Source: Ilyonectria destructans | Lineage: Eukaryota > Ascomycota > Sordariomycetes > Hypocreales > Nectriaceae | Direction: 5' to 3' | DNA length: 64,000 bases | Assembly: GCA_020740775.1 (NCBI GenBank) | Contig: JAHEWK010000013.1 | Coordinates: 1,116,001-1,180,000 of the forward strand | Shown: positions 52,227-64,000 of the stretch, piece by piece | How the letters are laid out: each line of letters starts with the position of its first letter | Numbering within the stretch: position 1 is the stretch's first letter | Program-made: the position numbers and the translations under genes | Notes under the pieces: generated by a model | Database searches by the model: none | Told to the model about the DNA's origin: nothing | What the model saw: only the letters and a program-made list of their open reading frames with translations

Positions 52227-54191
52227 ATGACGCAACAACCACACGACCTGGGTTACATGGACTATGGCACGTCGACTAGCCGCTCTCCCAGTTCTTCGAG
52301 ACCCAACTACGGAGGTGCTGCTGGATTCAACGCTGGCATGTCGCTGCCTCGCCAGTCGCAGCGTCCGTTCGACAACAACCAGCTAGGCTCAGCCGCCTTG
52401 TATCCCGCTGATAGACTCGGCGGTGGCGGTGGTTACAACCAGCGGGCTATGGACAACATGCAGGGAGGTATGCCCGGGTACATGCTGGATAACGGCCAAG
52501 CTTGGAACTACAACACTTCGGGCGCTGCCACCGTCAACGGTGCTGTCAACGGCCCGGGCCGACAGAGGAATGTTAACCGACGCGCTGCTCTTCCTCAGGT
52601 ACGTGATTTGCCTAGATTGATATGACCTCGCTGACAGACGTAGAACTGGACTGACCACAGCTCTCTTGGCATCCACGGCGGTCTCCAGCCCTTTAACGGT
52701 GGAATGGGAAACAACATGCCTAACGGTGGCCTCCGAGTTGACCACCCCGGTTCACACGGTTCCCCGACCGATCTTCGATCGACCGCTTCCGACAGCGACC
52801 AGCTCATTCCGACCGCCATTGTGATCAAGAACATCCCCTTTGCGGTTCGAAAAGAGACGCTGGCGTCCATCATGTTGGAGATGCATCTCCCCCAGCCGTA
52901 TGCGTTCAACTATCACTTTGACAACGGTGTCTTCCGAGGCCTGGCGTTTGCCAACTTTCAGTCTGCCGAGGATACTCGCATGGTAATTGAGGCGATGAAT
53001 GGAATGGATGTTCATGGTCGCAAGCTGCGCGTGGAGTACAAGAAGATGCTGCCTGAGGCTGAGCGTGAGCGTATCGAGCGTGAGAAGCGAGAAAGGCGCG
53101 GCCAGCTAGAGGAGCAGCACCGAGCTCCGATGTTGCACCAGCAGAGTTCAATCCAGTCTCTTGGAGCTTTGTCTCAGAGTCAGCAGAGGGGAGGAACCAC
53201 TGCTCACCTTGGTATGTATCATTTTGCTTTGCAAACGAATTAAACTAACTGTTTAGGTGACGTCGACTTGAATGACCCTCAGACGCTCGAGTTTTACACC
53301 GAGCTGGTCATGTTCCGACGGGACGACTCCCGTGAAATTCTCGTCTTCCCTCCTGGCATCGCCCCTGAGCACCGTCGATCTATCCACATCCTTGCCCACC
53401 ACATGGGCCTGGAGCACCAGTCGATCGGTGAGGCCGATTCTCGACAGCTCACAGTCCTCAAGCGACAACAGCCTTCGCCCACTGCCAACGTGCACAACCA
53501 GCCTGCCAACAGCTTGGACATGCACAAGCGCGGACTCAGTCGAGCGGCAACGTTTGACTTTGCCGCTGATCGCGATTCTCGAACCGCAAGCAGCGCCTAC
53601 AACCACGTGATGGGACGACAGGGCCCGACTCTGGAGCTTCCAGGAAGCCCTGATGGTAACGGCATCCCCAACAACCTTCGAGCTGCGAAGAGCTTTGCCG
53701 ATCTCCGTTCTTTCACTCCCAGCCCCTCGCAGGCTTCCTCCAGCTACCTGGCCCCGTCCGGAATCAACAACATGACCCAGGGGTCGACCGCTCGCTTTGG
53801 TGATTATGTGTCTCAGCCCGTTCACCCTGGTAGCACCGGCACCCCAGGTCCCAAGAACGATGCCGCTCTTCTCAACAGCCTCAGCGGCTTAAGCCTCGGC
53901 TCCTTCGAGCCTGGTGCTCTCCAGAGCCAAGCCCGAAGCACCCCTGGCGCCATTGGAAGCCAGCGACCTGGTGCAAACGGCAGCTCCAAGGGCGCCCCTG
54001 AGCGACAGCCTCGCGGACCCGAGTGGGAGAGCACTGGTGGGTTCGGAGGACGCCGTGCTAACGGCCATGTTCCGCGTGGCAGCGGTATGTAACTCGATTT
54101 GTCTGTATATTCACAACTAACATGCCTAGATTCGTCCGACAATGGTGCGCGTGTCGGCTCCAGCTCTACCAATGCCTCGCGGTACCACTAG
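52227..54191 (+). CDS. RRM and R3H domain RNA-binding protein
   Basis: Cytoplasmic or nuclear RNA-binding protein of the group that includes S. pombe Cip1/Cip2 and yeast Pin4. Exons 52227-52598, 52644-53211, 53257-54084 and 54130-54191 give 609 aa; introns are 45 bp each. An RRM spans about residues 178-257, with TAIVIKNIPFAVRKETLASI (RNP2) and FRGLAFANFQSAEDTRMVI (RNP1). A charged helix ERIEREKRERR follows. An R3H-like domain (about 318-380) contains FYTELVMFRRDDSREIL and EHRRSIHILAHHMGLEH. The rest is Ser/Gly/Asn/Pro-rich and disordered. The last exon codes only 20 residues. Confidence 0.92.
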
Positions 54192-55454
54192 AAGTTGCCG
54201 AGGCTAATCCAGTTCTGACGCCGCCATTCGACACTTCCTGCCTGCTATGGTTGACGTTAATGAATGCGACGCAGTACCGACATTATGCACGGCATTTTGA
54301 TTTTACGACTTGTAATACTGACTGGGTCAATCGCCAGTCGAGCTCGCTGGAGCTCCTCGCATATAGTTTACGTGGGATTTTTTTACGACAACCCGAAATC
54401 TGCAGAGGCAAACCCTTGTCTTGCGATTTGATGATGATGCAACCCGATGAGTATGGGATAGGAGATCAGGATACAGGAATTATTCAACAAATGGGCAACC
54501 ATACGGAAGGTCACGAGACGCTTGTCAAAGCAAGCATGGAATACCCTCAAATGTACCCCGACAAGACCTACGACCATCACTTTGACGATTATGACGCTTT
54601 TACGACGTTACGTCTAGACAGCTACACGGGCTTCTCCTCAGGCTGTTGCTCTGCGTCAGCGCTGGGGGAGTTGCTTCGGCGACGACAACGACTACTACTA
54701 TACCCACCATAATATCTTGTCAGGCCACCCGAGATGACCGTGACGGCGACGCGCGAGTCCTGCCTGGGCTCGCTGAAGGGTGGTACACGGACGTGATGGC
54801 GATGTGGCGAGCATGTGGAAACGAGGAGGAGCTGTTGGGAGGAAAAAGAAAAAAAGTTTTACTGTCAAGTTATTGCTGCATTTGTTTTGGTTTTTGTTTG
54901 TGGTTGGTGTCTGGCTCTCTCCCCTCGACTAATTCTGGATCCGCCTGGTCGCGATGCGATATATAAGAGGTGAAGGGGGGAGCTTTATGACGCTGGTGTT
55001 TTTGATGGTTGCATTGTTGAATGGGAATTAACCCGGCCGTTTGTTTGATGGAGAGGTTGTTGCGTGCATTAAGATATCTTGGGAGGAGATTGCGTGGAGG
55101 AGGATCATGTATCTGGATACGAAGCGCGCCTTGTGAAGGAATACATCTCGAGTTTTGTCATTTTGTATCAATTTCCAAGTGACGTACCTGACAAACGAAC
55201 CGAGACGCCGAGTGAAGCCTTGTCAACTGTTTCGAAAAGTCAATCGTTGAAGAAGCCGAAACATGTTGGATATTGCTTATTAATCTACACCTTGATCCAC
55301 AAAGGTTTCGGGCTGAGGGGTCATTCATTTCTAACCTTGATAAGACTAGGTTTGCGTCTGTCCGATAACAGTCGGCTACTTGCAGATTCGAGCCTTTGCG
55401 GACGTCATTGAATCTTGCATATAAGACATTCACTGTCACTACGTGCAACTCACT
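54192..55454. other. Intergenic stretch
   Basis: The left half is the likely 3' UTR of the RRM/R3H gene; the right half is the promoter of the oxidoreductase. An open frame at 54122-54712 overlaps the last exon of the RRM/R3H gene in another frame and has no family likeness. Confidence 0.45.
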
Positions 55455-56689
55455 ATGGCAGGATTACTCAAGTCGCTTCTACCATTTGGAAATAACGCAA
55501 TCGCAATGCCCTTGCCCGACGTCAACAAGCAGTGGACTACCGCCCAGGATGGGTTGGACAAGCTCCAGTTCACAGAGGCCAAGGTGCCGAAGCCCAAAGA
55601 TGGCGAGGTGCTGGTCAAGGTGCTGGCCGTGAGCCTCAACTACCGCGATACCGAGGGTGAGTCGATACGATGGCATCAGTGGGCTGTGCTAATCCTTTAG
55701 TCGTCATGGGTCTCTACAATCATCACCAGACGCTCCAAGACACCGAGGGCCTAGTGCCGTGCTCGGACATGTGCGGCGTCGTGGTTGACAGCAAGTCGTC
55801 CAAGATCAAGACAGGCACCCGCGTCATGTCCATCTTCAACCAGGGCCACTTGACGGGCCAGGTCACCGAGGCCGACATGGCCACAGGGCTCGGGTTTCCG
55901 CTCCCTGGTGTTTTGACTGAGTACCGCTGCTTCTCCGCCGAGACTCTCGTCTTGGTGCCAGATTACATGACGGACGAGGAGGCTGCGTGCTTGCCGGTAT
56001 TTGCCTTGTTAACTGTTCCATGGGGCGACGGTTGCTAACAGTCTCAGATTGCAAGTTTGACCGCATGGATGTGTATAAACGGCATGCGCCCGTTGGGCCA
56101 GCCCGCGGACGGGGCCAAGAAGAAGGAGACGGTTCTGCTGCAGGGCACGGGCGGCGTGTCGGTGGCCGGATTGCAGATTGCGCATGCGGCTGGGCTGAAG
56201 ACCATCATCACGTCGTCCAGCGACGACAAGCTGGAGCGGGCCAAGAAGGAGTTGGGCGCGGACTTTGGCATCAACTACCAGACGCACTGGGAGTGGCAAG
56301 AACCGGTCCTCAACGAAACCAAGGGCACAGGCGTCGACATCATTTTCGAAACGGGCGGCGCGCGCACGCTACGCAAGAGCTTCGAGTGCATCTCGTTTGG
56401 CGGGCTCATCAACTGCGTGGGCTACCTCTCGGGCAAGGAGGACGAGGACGCACCCGGGGCCAAGCAGCTCAACATCAACGTGCTGGCGCTGCGGCGCAAC
56501 GTGACGCTCAAGGGCATCCTGAACGGGCCCAAGGACCGGTTCGAGGAGATGGTGCGGTTCTACGAGCAGCACAAGATCCGGCCGGTCGTGAGCCGCGTCT
56601 TCAACATGGACGAGGCGGTAGACGCATTTACGTTTCTGTACAGCGGCGCGCACTTTGGCAAGGTTGTGATCAAGGTGGCCGACAAATAG
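55455..56689 (+). CDS. MDR-family oxidoreductase (zinc-independent)
   Basis: NAD(P)H-dependent medium-chain dehydrogenase/reductase, close to quinone oxidoreductase-like and fungal alcohol dehydrogenase-like proteins. Exons 55455-55656, 55701-55996 and 56048-56689 give 379 aa. Seen: the GroES-like domain with GEVLVKVLAVSLNYRDTEVV and LVPCSDMCGVVV, the IASLTAWMCI segment that replaces the usual entry to the cofactor domain, and the Rossmann motif VLLQGTGGVSVAGLQIA. Catalytic-zinc Cys and His of true alcohol dehydrogenases are not at the expected sites, so it is probably zinc-free. Substrate unknown. A near-duplicate of gtggccgacaaatag follows the stop. Confidence 0.9.
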
Positions 56690-59418
56690 GTGGCCGACAA
56701 ATAGACGACGCCTCCAATGGCGGCTGGGTATCAGATTAGATCAGATGTATAACGAGTTGGATGAGATTGAAACGTGCGGCCCAAGCCTCCAAGTCTAGGA
56801 CGCGCGTCTGCGTGTCTCGTAGCTGTGGATGTTGGTGAGATGGTGGCTGGCTTACGCTTATCAGCAGGTGAGAATGTGGCCCGTAGGATTGGCACAGACG
56901 GCGCATCCAAGCATACTGCATAGGATGTGATATTATATCCTACAATGGTATGGTTGCATTGTACCAACATGTAAGTGTGCGTTGTCGGCATATGCAGAGC
57001 CTATAACCCCGTGTTCGTGGCACTCGCATTTTCGCTCCGTGACTTGCACCGAGTCCCTTGAATAAGGAGTTCGCCAACAAAGAGTGATCTGCATAGCTGA
57101 CGTTGGCCATGTCGTGAGAGCTGGGGTCGATGGCGCGCCGCTGCGTACGCATGCGTTGCGTAACGGCGCGGGTGGTCTACGTACTCGACCTGACATGAGC
57201 CCTGAGCCGGCCGGGACATGGCCTGTGGGAGTCTGGGTTGCTCCAGGACAAGCATCTGATGGAATGAGCTTCTTTTGCTGGCGTGGGTGGGCGAGTTCTG
57301 CTCCTCGTTGGTGGTGTTGTCAGCCCTAGAGGGAGGCGCATGCGATGCGACTTGGGTTAAAGTCCCTCGGAACGACAGCTCGAGGCCGGGGGGATGGGCT
57401 GGTGCTTGGAGATTTGGCGGGCCTCAATCGACATGAACTGGTGCCACATCATCTCAGTCACGATCCGCGAGATCCGGCCGTGGTCTTGGTTTTAACATGC
57501 TCTGCTCGGCGAAGACAATATCGGCCTGGACTGCGTGACGGGCCACAGCTTGCAGGGGTACGGTGTTTAATGAAGTGGCCCGCCGCCCTGGACCAGGGGT
57601 GCATGGTGGTTCCGAGGGCGCCGTCGGGCAACGGAGACGTACGAATCGGCAGACGGGGGATGGGAAGAGTCCGTAGTGAGTGTTCCAACGGAAATGATTG
57701 TCATGACGCCTGGTGAGATGGGAGTCAGTACAGTCATCTCAGCCTCAGATGGTCCAAGTAGGGTTGTGAGTTGTTTCATCGAGGCAGGCAGCATTGATAA
57801 CCGTTATTCCAAGGTGGAGAGTGGCTTGCCATCCATCGAATCCCATCCTCGTATCCCTCGCATCGCTCGCATCCATCACGGTTCAAAGCGAAGCCTGCGT
57901 CGCAGTGGTACGTCAACATTTGTCACTGCGCCGCTCCCGTTGGACCCCAAGAGTGACATCGGTGACAAGGGGCCGTTGACTCTCCTCAGCCTGGGAGAAC
58001 TCTCTTGCCGCCTGTCTGCCTGCCGTATTCATTGAGCGGTTTGCTGATTTACCCCGGAAAGACATGTCATTACCGTCTAGCCAAGGAGTTACATCCTGGC
58101 CATGCCCCGGTGCCAAAGAAACAAAACTCCGGCGTGGACGTAATTGGCACCCGGCCGGCTTCCCGCAACTCCGCCTCCCGGGACGGCGTTCTGGAGGCCG
58201 GCCGCTATTGACGCCTCTTGCCGCTTGAACAGGCCGACGGAGTCTTAGGCGACTCATCGAGATCCGAGCTACGTATCTTCCACGTAGCGTGGCAGATCTT
58301 CAGCTCAGCCCAACCCTCCGTTCGCTGATATAGCACCACACCACCACAGCGATTCGCAACGGCCGCCCAACTGCAGGCAGACACTAAGGGGCCAAAAACG
58401 TAGGTGGCAACCCCCTCCCACCGTCAATTATAGCCAGTGCCGCGCCGGGGGGGCTGGATTGCCGTGGGCTAGGGGATGCAGCCGCCATGGGATCGCCTTC
58501 CAATGGTTGCCCGCCTACAGCCGAATAAAGCCCGCTGGGGCCGTCCCGCCGGTGACTTTACTGGGGGCGGATGGGCCTGTAATCGCCGTTGCAGCGCGCT
58601 GTGCCGCTCGCTTTAGTGACCCGACGTGACGTATCGACGGTGCGTAGGTAGCGCTGCGGAGGGTTTATGCGGCCCACCAGGTGAGAAATATGACACCGGC
58701 TGATGCCTAGTTGGGCAATACAGCACGTGCAAGTTGCGAATCAAGCTTTCCCAACCCTTCCCGTCAGCTCCTTATTCACTCCCTCGCAATTGCTCGCACT
58801 CCCCCTTGTCACCTCGCCAGTCTGTGCCTTGTTACTTGTTGTCAGGATGTGCTGAGCGAATTCCTCCGCCCAGTTGCGCCGGCGTCTCCTTTCTCCAGTG
58901 ACAGTCAGTCAGCCTCGGCCGGGTCGGACAGCTGGGAGACGCAGCCCACCCCGGGGCCTCTATATCGTCCATGCCACCATGCGCATCTGTGCTTTTACAG
59001 GTGCCTAGGGCGAAACAATTAGATCCCCACGAGGCAGATGAGGATGATGAGGATGATGCTTTATTCTTGGCTTCCTACTCCAACCCTGGTAAGGCTCCAT
59101 GTGCCCATTTCCTCTGCATTCGGTACTTCGTCTATGGTGGGTTTCGTCTAGGTGAGAATGTAGCATTACAAGCTTTGCTGTCCCTGCTTCACTGTCTCGC
59201 GCCTGGTTGCGGTTGTTCTTGTCTTGTCTTCTCCTCCTACATAATCCGCCGCTGTCCTTGACCTCGCGCCGCGCCTCGCCATTCCTTCCTTTGTTTCTCG
59301 TCGCTTGCTGCCCACTCTCCTTCCATCCTTTCCGTCCAGCTGCATCGACTTCTCGGGTCGTCATACCTGAGCCCTGTTTGCTCGCCTGGTTATCACTTGT
59401 CTGACAGCAACCGAAACC
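56690..59418. other. 2.7-kb gene-free stretch
   Basis: No gene with family support. GC-rich, with pyrimidine-rich sequence from 59200 to 59400 that is likely the leader of the PAP2-like gene; short upstream ATG codons occur there. No repeat shared with the left part of the window. Confidence 0.45.
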
Positions 59419-60551
59419 ATGACAAACCTCGCAAAGAACGTTGTCGAGCCAGCCTGTGAGTCGCCTTCGCCCCCCACCTCGACCGTCTTAAGCTGACCCT
59501 CCAGTCATTGTCTTGGCTTTTACTGCAGGATGTCTCCTCAATCGACGCCGTGGCGGCCAAAGCCTCCCCCAGGAGACGCTCAGCGATGACCTCGAGTCTG
59601 GCGAACGCTACGCCGACGGCTCTCCTCCCCTCAAGCCCACCGTCATCCACACCGAGAACCCCGTGCGCAAGGCCCCCAACCTGTTCTTCCGCCTGCTCTC
59701 CCGATTCTTCAATGCGTATCCTTTCCTAGTTGAAATCTGGTACTGGAACATGACGTACTGGTATGATCGCTGTGGCTGTAACTTGAACAGGACTGACATA
59801 GTGCAGGATCTACCAGGGGCTCCGAGCCTTCTCTGCGAGAATGATTGCAGGCAACGAAGCCGTTTTTAACCGCGCTCGCGAACACGCTATCCAGATCCTT
59901 TCATTTGAAAGATTCATTGGTGTCGACATCGAACAGCGATTCCAACAGTACATCATGAAGGACCAGGCTTGGCTCATGCCAATCTTGGCCAAGGTCTACT
60001 ACTCGCACATCAGCCTTGGCGTCTGCTTCCTCGTCTACATCTACACATTCCTTCCGACTTTAACCTTCCAGCGAATTCGCCGTACCATTGCTGCCGACAA
60101 TGTCATTGCGTTTTTTATTGTGACTCTATGGCGTTGCTCGCCTCCTCGTTTGCTGCCGCAGGAGTACGGCTTTATCGATATCCTCCACAGCAAGGCCGGC
60201 GGAGGCAACGCCTGGAACAACAACCGCTTCCAGCTCACCATTGCTGCCATGCCCAGTCTGCACTTTGGCACGGCTCTGTTCTTCGCGGTCTGCATGTGCC
60301 GCTTCTCTCCCCACCGACCCCTGCGAATCCTTGCCCCTCTATGGCCTACGGCTATGCTCATCACCATTGTCGCGACTGCCAACCATTTCCTAACTGACGC
60401 TGCCATTGGCGCCATGGTTCCCTTCCTGGGATGGAGGATTAACCACATTGTGCTCATTCTGAAGCCCGTTCAGGACTGGGTCTTTGCCCCTATTCACAAC
60501 CGGCTGGACCTGGTGAACCCCACGATGAGGAGTGTGCCAAAGACTCTGTAA
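59419..60551 (+). CDS. PAP2-like membrane protein
   Basis: Integral membrane protein of the PAP2_3 group, to which inositol-phosphorylceramide synthase-like and other lipid phosphotransferases belong. Exons 59419-59455, 59505-59760 and 59807-60551 give 345 aa; introns 49 and 46 bp. Phosphatase motifs: MPSLHFGTALFF holds the catalytic His of the second motif, and ANHFLTDAAIGAM the His and Asp of the third. Hydrophobic segments include PILAKVYYSHISLGVCFLVY and LWPTAMLITIVATA. Substrate is unknown; similar fungal proteins act on or transfer lipid head groups. Confidence 0.9.
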
Positions 60552-62347
60552 TGATATCAATGTTTGTGTTATTGGGATAGGCAACATGCCGGCGTGCATT
60601 AGCAGGACCCCATGGGTTGTAATAGACTTGGGTAGATAGACCGTATCCGTTTCCAACTTTTCCTGAAGGTTTTCTTCAGTGCTTGATTCTCCAATACTGT
60701 TCTACAACCCTATTTTGATTGTGTTGAACCACTAAGCTAGCGAGGCAAAAGAGGGGCTCCATGAATGTAATACAGACCCCTGGTCCCTTCAACAGATTGA
60801 ATAAAGACGTTGCTTCAGCGCTAGTCCTCGATGTCACTGTAGCCTAGGAGTAGCAAACTAACTTAGCTGTGCCGCATCGCCCGATTTGGCATGATCCGAA
60901 CTTGACATCTTGGCGCGGATAGTGGATCCACCTCGGAGGCTTAGCCGAGAGCCGCCATGATCGAGACGCCGTATGGAACATTGAATCATTGGAGATGCCG
61001 TGGTATCAAGGTTTGGGTTTAGGGCATCGTGAACCAGCCATCACGTGTGGACGGACAGAGAGGAAGGTGCGGCGCTGTGTTGGGTCGGGGAAGGACACAA
61101 CTTGTCTTGGCTTCCACACATGCTTCGAAAACCTAGAACCCGCGACATCGAGCATCGACGAATCAACGAATCAACGGTACGAGCCAGTTCCGTGCCGGTG
61201 CCATGTCATGGGATTCTATGTGCCAAGGTCTGTTCCGGGCTGTGCGCGAATGTCTAAAAGCTGCACCTGGGCTGTGTCTCGGACGGATTGCCAAGTCTAC
61301 TGCTTGGTACTCATATCTACATCGCCGGCTCCCGCTGACTCTCTAGGTTGGTCGTCGTCATGAACATGATGCCGGGTGTTATCGATTAGCCTAATTGGGA
61401 GGCCGCCCATGATATGCAGTTGCAAGGACATCTGCGACATTCCTGCCACCCCCAACAGATTGAGCCGGGATGAAGACGAGCAACGGAATTGGCAGCAGAT
61501 CCACACCATCTTTCACTATTGACGGTTGGAGTCTTTTGTGGAATTGAACGTCGAGTCGTATGGCCAACGGCTTCTACCAATAGGGATTTCGAATTAAGCT
61601 GCGAAATTGTCAATGTCCGAGCCAACCGCGAGCAAAGCGACTTCGATGTTTAATCACCAGCCTTCGCCAACACTTCAGTTCGTGCAAAGTATCGATTCGC
61701 CTCTAGTCTAAGTCGTAACTAGATGCATGCGCTGACCCCACCTGTCCAGTTCAATGGCAACTTGACCTGTCCTCGTTACAAGTACGCAATCAGCAAGTCC
61801 TCATCATTGACCAACTCAATACTATTAGGTCCTAGTTTGTACAAGACGAACTCACGAAACAAGACACATGTCAAACCAATTCTCTACCTGGCGTTGCCCT
61901 TCCAATCCGATTCTTCTACCAGTTGAGAATTACTTCCTGGGCTGTCAAGACTTGAGGTACATGTTCAAACATCACAGTCATCGCAGAACAAACAGTCAAC
62001 GCCACAACTCATTCATTTCTGAACGCCCTCTTATCAACATACACTAAAAAAACACCTATCATTTCTTTCCGCCTCCAAAACACTCCTCGCCCCCTTTGGG
62101 GTATCATTGCGTCGCGTCGCAAACCGTCCAGAACATCACCCAAGACGAAACCGACGACGAAGAAACAAGACGCGCAAATGAAAGATCAACTATTAATGCA
62201 ATGATTGCACTTCGCCACGTCACCAAATGCTCCTATGTGATGTTCCAACCTGATGTACATCGTTCAGTCATAAAGTGCAAAGTCGGCCTTGACCAGAACG
62301 TGAGTCAAGCCGAGGAAAGACCTTGAGCCGTCATCGAGATCGGCCGA
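60552..62347. other. Intergenic stretch
   Basis: 3' flanks of the PAP2-like gene and of the EDC4-like gene (the two are convergent). Only short unrelated open frames; a plus frame at 62096-62326 has no family likeness. Confidence 0.45.
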
Positions 62348-64000
62348 TTACTCGTAGCGTCTCGGGCCGAATGTCTCGAGGACATGCTCGGAAGTTCTCA
62401 CAACCCACTCCAGCTTGGCCTTCTCGACGTTGACCAAGAAGGGGTCGGTCGGGAAACCGTCCTGAATGCCAGCAATGAGAGGCTGGACACGACCAATGAG
62501 GAGTTGCATCGTCTGGGAAGTGCTCTTCATCACATCACGAGCACCCTGCTGCTCCCATTCCTGTAGATTGTTAGCTGTGTTCAACTGTTGGTGAGGAAAA
62601 ACTTACGAAAGCGGGAAGGTTCTCGGCAAAGGCTCGTAGAGCCATTTCGATCCACTCAATTTCCTCCTTGAGACGCGGGTTGGGTCGGAGGTCCTTGGAG
62701 ATGGTCGCAATGACGACAAGCAACATGAGAGGTGGGAGGCTCTCAAACTTGGATGGCGGAAAGCGACTGAGACTTCGGTGGAAGATTTCCTCCTCACGAC
62801 CGCTCTGGATCCACTGAATCATGGCCTCCTGGTAACGACCCTCCTGGATAGCCTGCTCAACAATTCGAATTCGCTGAAGTAGGTCGTGGTCTGCCTCCGG
62901 CTCTGACTTGTTCATCTGATTCGCGTAGGCACCAGCAAGTGCATTGACGTTGTTGGAGGGAGCGACGTATTCGGAGGCCTGGGCAGAGCCCTGAGGACTG
63001 CTCATTTGCTGCTGCTGCTGCTGAGGGCCTCGCACGTACTGGGGGCTGCCCATGTACTGCTGGTTGCTCGGGGCCTGGCTCTGAGGGAAGCTCGCATGGC
63101 TGGGCGCGTTCTGGGACATGTTCTGGGACATGTTGCTGCCATAGTGACCCATGTGGCCGTGGCCGGTGTGCTGGGGTCCAGGAACGCCAGGGAGCTCGTG
63201 AACAGGGGGCTGTTGCTTGAACTTGAGGAACTCGGCCTGCAACGAAGACTGCGACTGCGCCATGCTCGACACCATTTCGGTCAGACGGGTGACGTAAGAC
63301 AGTAGCTGGTCGATCTTGGTAGCATCGGCCACATGCTGGGCCTTCATGTGCTCAAACTGATCATGGTACTGTTGGTGAAGCTCGCCGGCAACCCGCTGGG
63401 AAGCCTGGGTAGCAATAGTCGTAAAGGTCGGGGTGAGTCGCTGGGTCAGAGTGGCCAGAACCTCCTGCTGCACGCTGGAAGCGACAGAAGAACTGACACG
63501 GTCCGAGATGGCGCTGACAAAGTCACCCGAACGCAGAGATCGGCTGAGGGCATGGGGTAGAGCGCTCTGAATCTCCTTCTGGACAGACGAAGACAGATGA
63601 GGTTGCAGCTTGTTGTTAAGCAAGTCGGTAACAGCCTTACCAGCCTTGTCGCCGATGGCGGGGATCACCAAATCGGTAAACTGGTGGTGGATGAGAGCCT
63701 CGAGGACCTTTTGAGTATTCTCGTTGAGAACCTCTGAAACCATATCGAGCAGCTTGAGCTGGTGCTGGTTGAAGTTCTCATCGCGAACACGAACACCGTC
63801 GTCAATCTTGGTGTTGAGGTTCTTGAGGTTGGTCTTGAGAGTCTCCGACATGCTAGAGCTGAGGCGAGACTCGAGTCCAGAGATGGCCAAGTCAAAGGCC
63901 TCCTGAGACACGGTGGCGGCAGCGACAGGGGCAGGCTTGGGCTCCTTGCCGGCACGAGGGGTGGCCCCGTTGGTGGTGGTTTCCTCCTTGGCGGCGTTCT
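62348..64000 (-). CDS. EDC4-like mRNA-decapping scaffold, 3' part
   Basis: C-terminal half of a P-body scaffold related to metazoan EDC4 and fungal Pdc1-type proteins, which bring together the decapping enzyme and RNA. The gene enters at the right edge, so the N-terminal WD40 part is outside. Two exons are inside, up to 62607 and 62560-62348, across a 46-bp intron. A long helical region runs from AFDLAISGLESRLSSSM, with coiled-coil character around LKNLNTKIDDGVRVRDENF. After a Gln/Ser/Pro-rich linker comes the conserved C-terminal domain RIVEQAIQEGRYQEAMIQWI, SRFPPSKFESLPPLMLLVVI and a helical end TFGPRRYE. The stop is at 62350-62348. Confidence 0.85.

Noticed and set aside
54122..54712. Plus-strand open frame overlapping the end of the RRM/R3H gene
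   Set aside because: It starts inside the last intron and runs through the last exon in a different frame into the 3' UTR.

Overview
The window is nuclear DNA of a filamentous ascomycete (Pezizomycotina, most likely Sordariomycetes). The evidence is short GT-AG introns of about 41-94 bp with gctaac-type branch sites just upstream of the acceptor, fungal-specific families (Zn2Cys6 regulator, YAT-type amino-acid permease, ACS-family MFS transporter, GH5 and GH1 secreted hydrolases), and an ordinary set of eukaryotic housekeeping genes. For every intact spliced gene I joined exons by hand and checked that the total coding length is a whole number of codons.

Region 1-15.4 kb is accessory in character. 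It holds three families of diverged dispersed repeats (called R1, R2 and R3 here), nested tandem duplications, and degenerate gene pieces on the minus strand at 1.1-2.1 kb and 12.1-13.5 kb. Inside it sits a small locus: a Zn2Cys6 regulator (minus, 4.2-6.4 kb), a divergent short-chain dehydrogenase (plus, 6.9-7.9 kb) and a second short-chain dehydrogenase that is a pseudogene (minus, 8.1-9.3 kb). The shared promoter carries two CCGCGGA sites exactly 20 bp apart, one of them inside a perfect 16-bp palindrome.

Region 15.4-23.1 kb carries an amino-acid permease, a secreted GH1 protein and an F-box protein, all on the minus strand. Region 23.7-46.2 kb is dense and conserved: Mre11, tRNA-Asp(GTC), a glyoxalase/VOC protein, a nitrilase, a ubiquitin-like/WLM metalloprotease, Erd2, TAF10, mitochondrial ribosomal protein uS19m, a secreted GH5 endoglucanase, a membrane-anchored DnaJ, a MINDY-type deubiquitinase with a C-terminal CaaX box, a steroid 5-alpha-reductase family protein, an MFS transporter, a Cys-rich hypothetical protein and histone H2A.Z.

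Region 46.2-64 kb is sparser: an NmrA-type reductase pseudogene with at least three lesions, an RRM+R3H RNA-binding protein behind a 3.7-kb gene-free stretch, a zinc-independent MDR oxidoreductase, a PAP2-like membrane protein, and the 3' part of an EDC4-like decapping scaffold that runs off the right edge.

The least ordinary points are the GC-AG intron needed to build the regulator's zinc cluster, the paired CCGCGGA sites in its promoter, the 16-nt microexon in uS19m, two recently broken oxidoreductase genes, and the uncharacterised repeat families, one with a strictly conserved nested palindrome. I do not see a clear new multi-gene system such as a defence island or a complete biosynthetic cluster.
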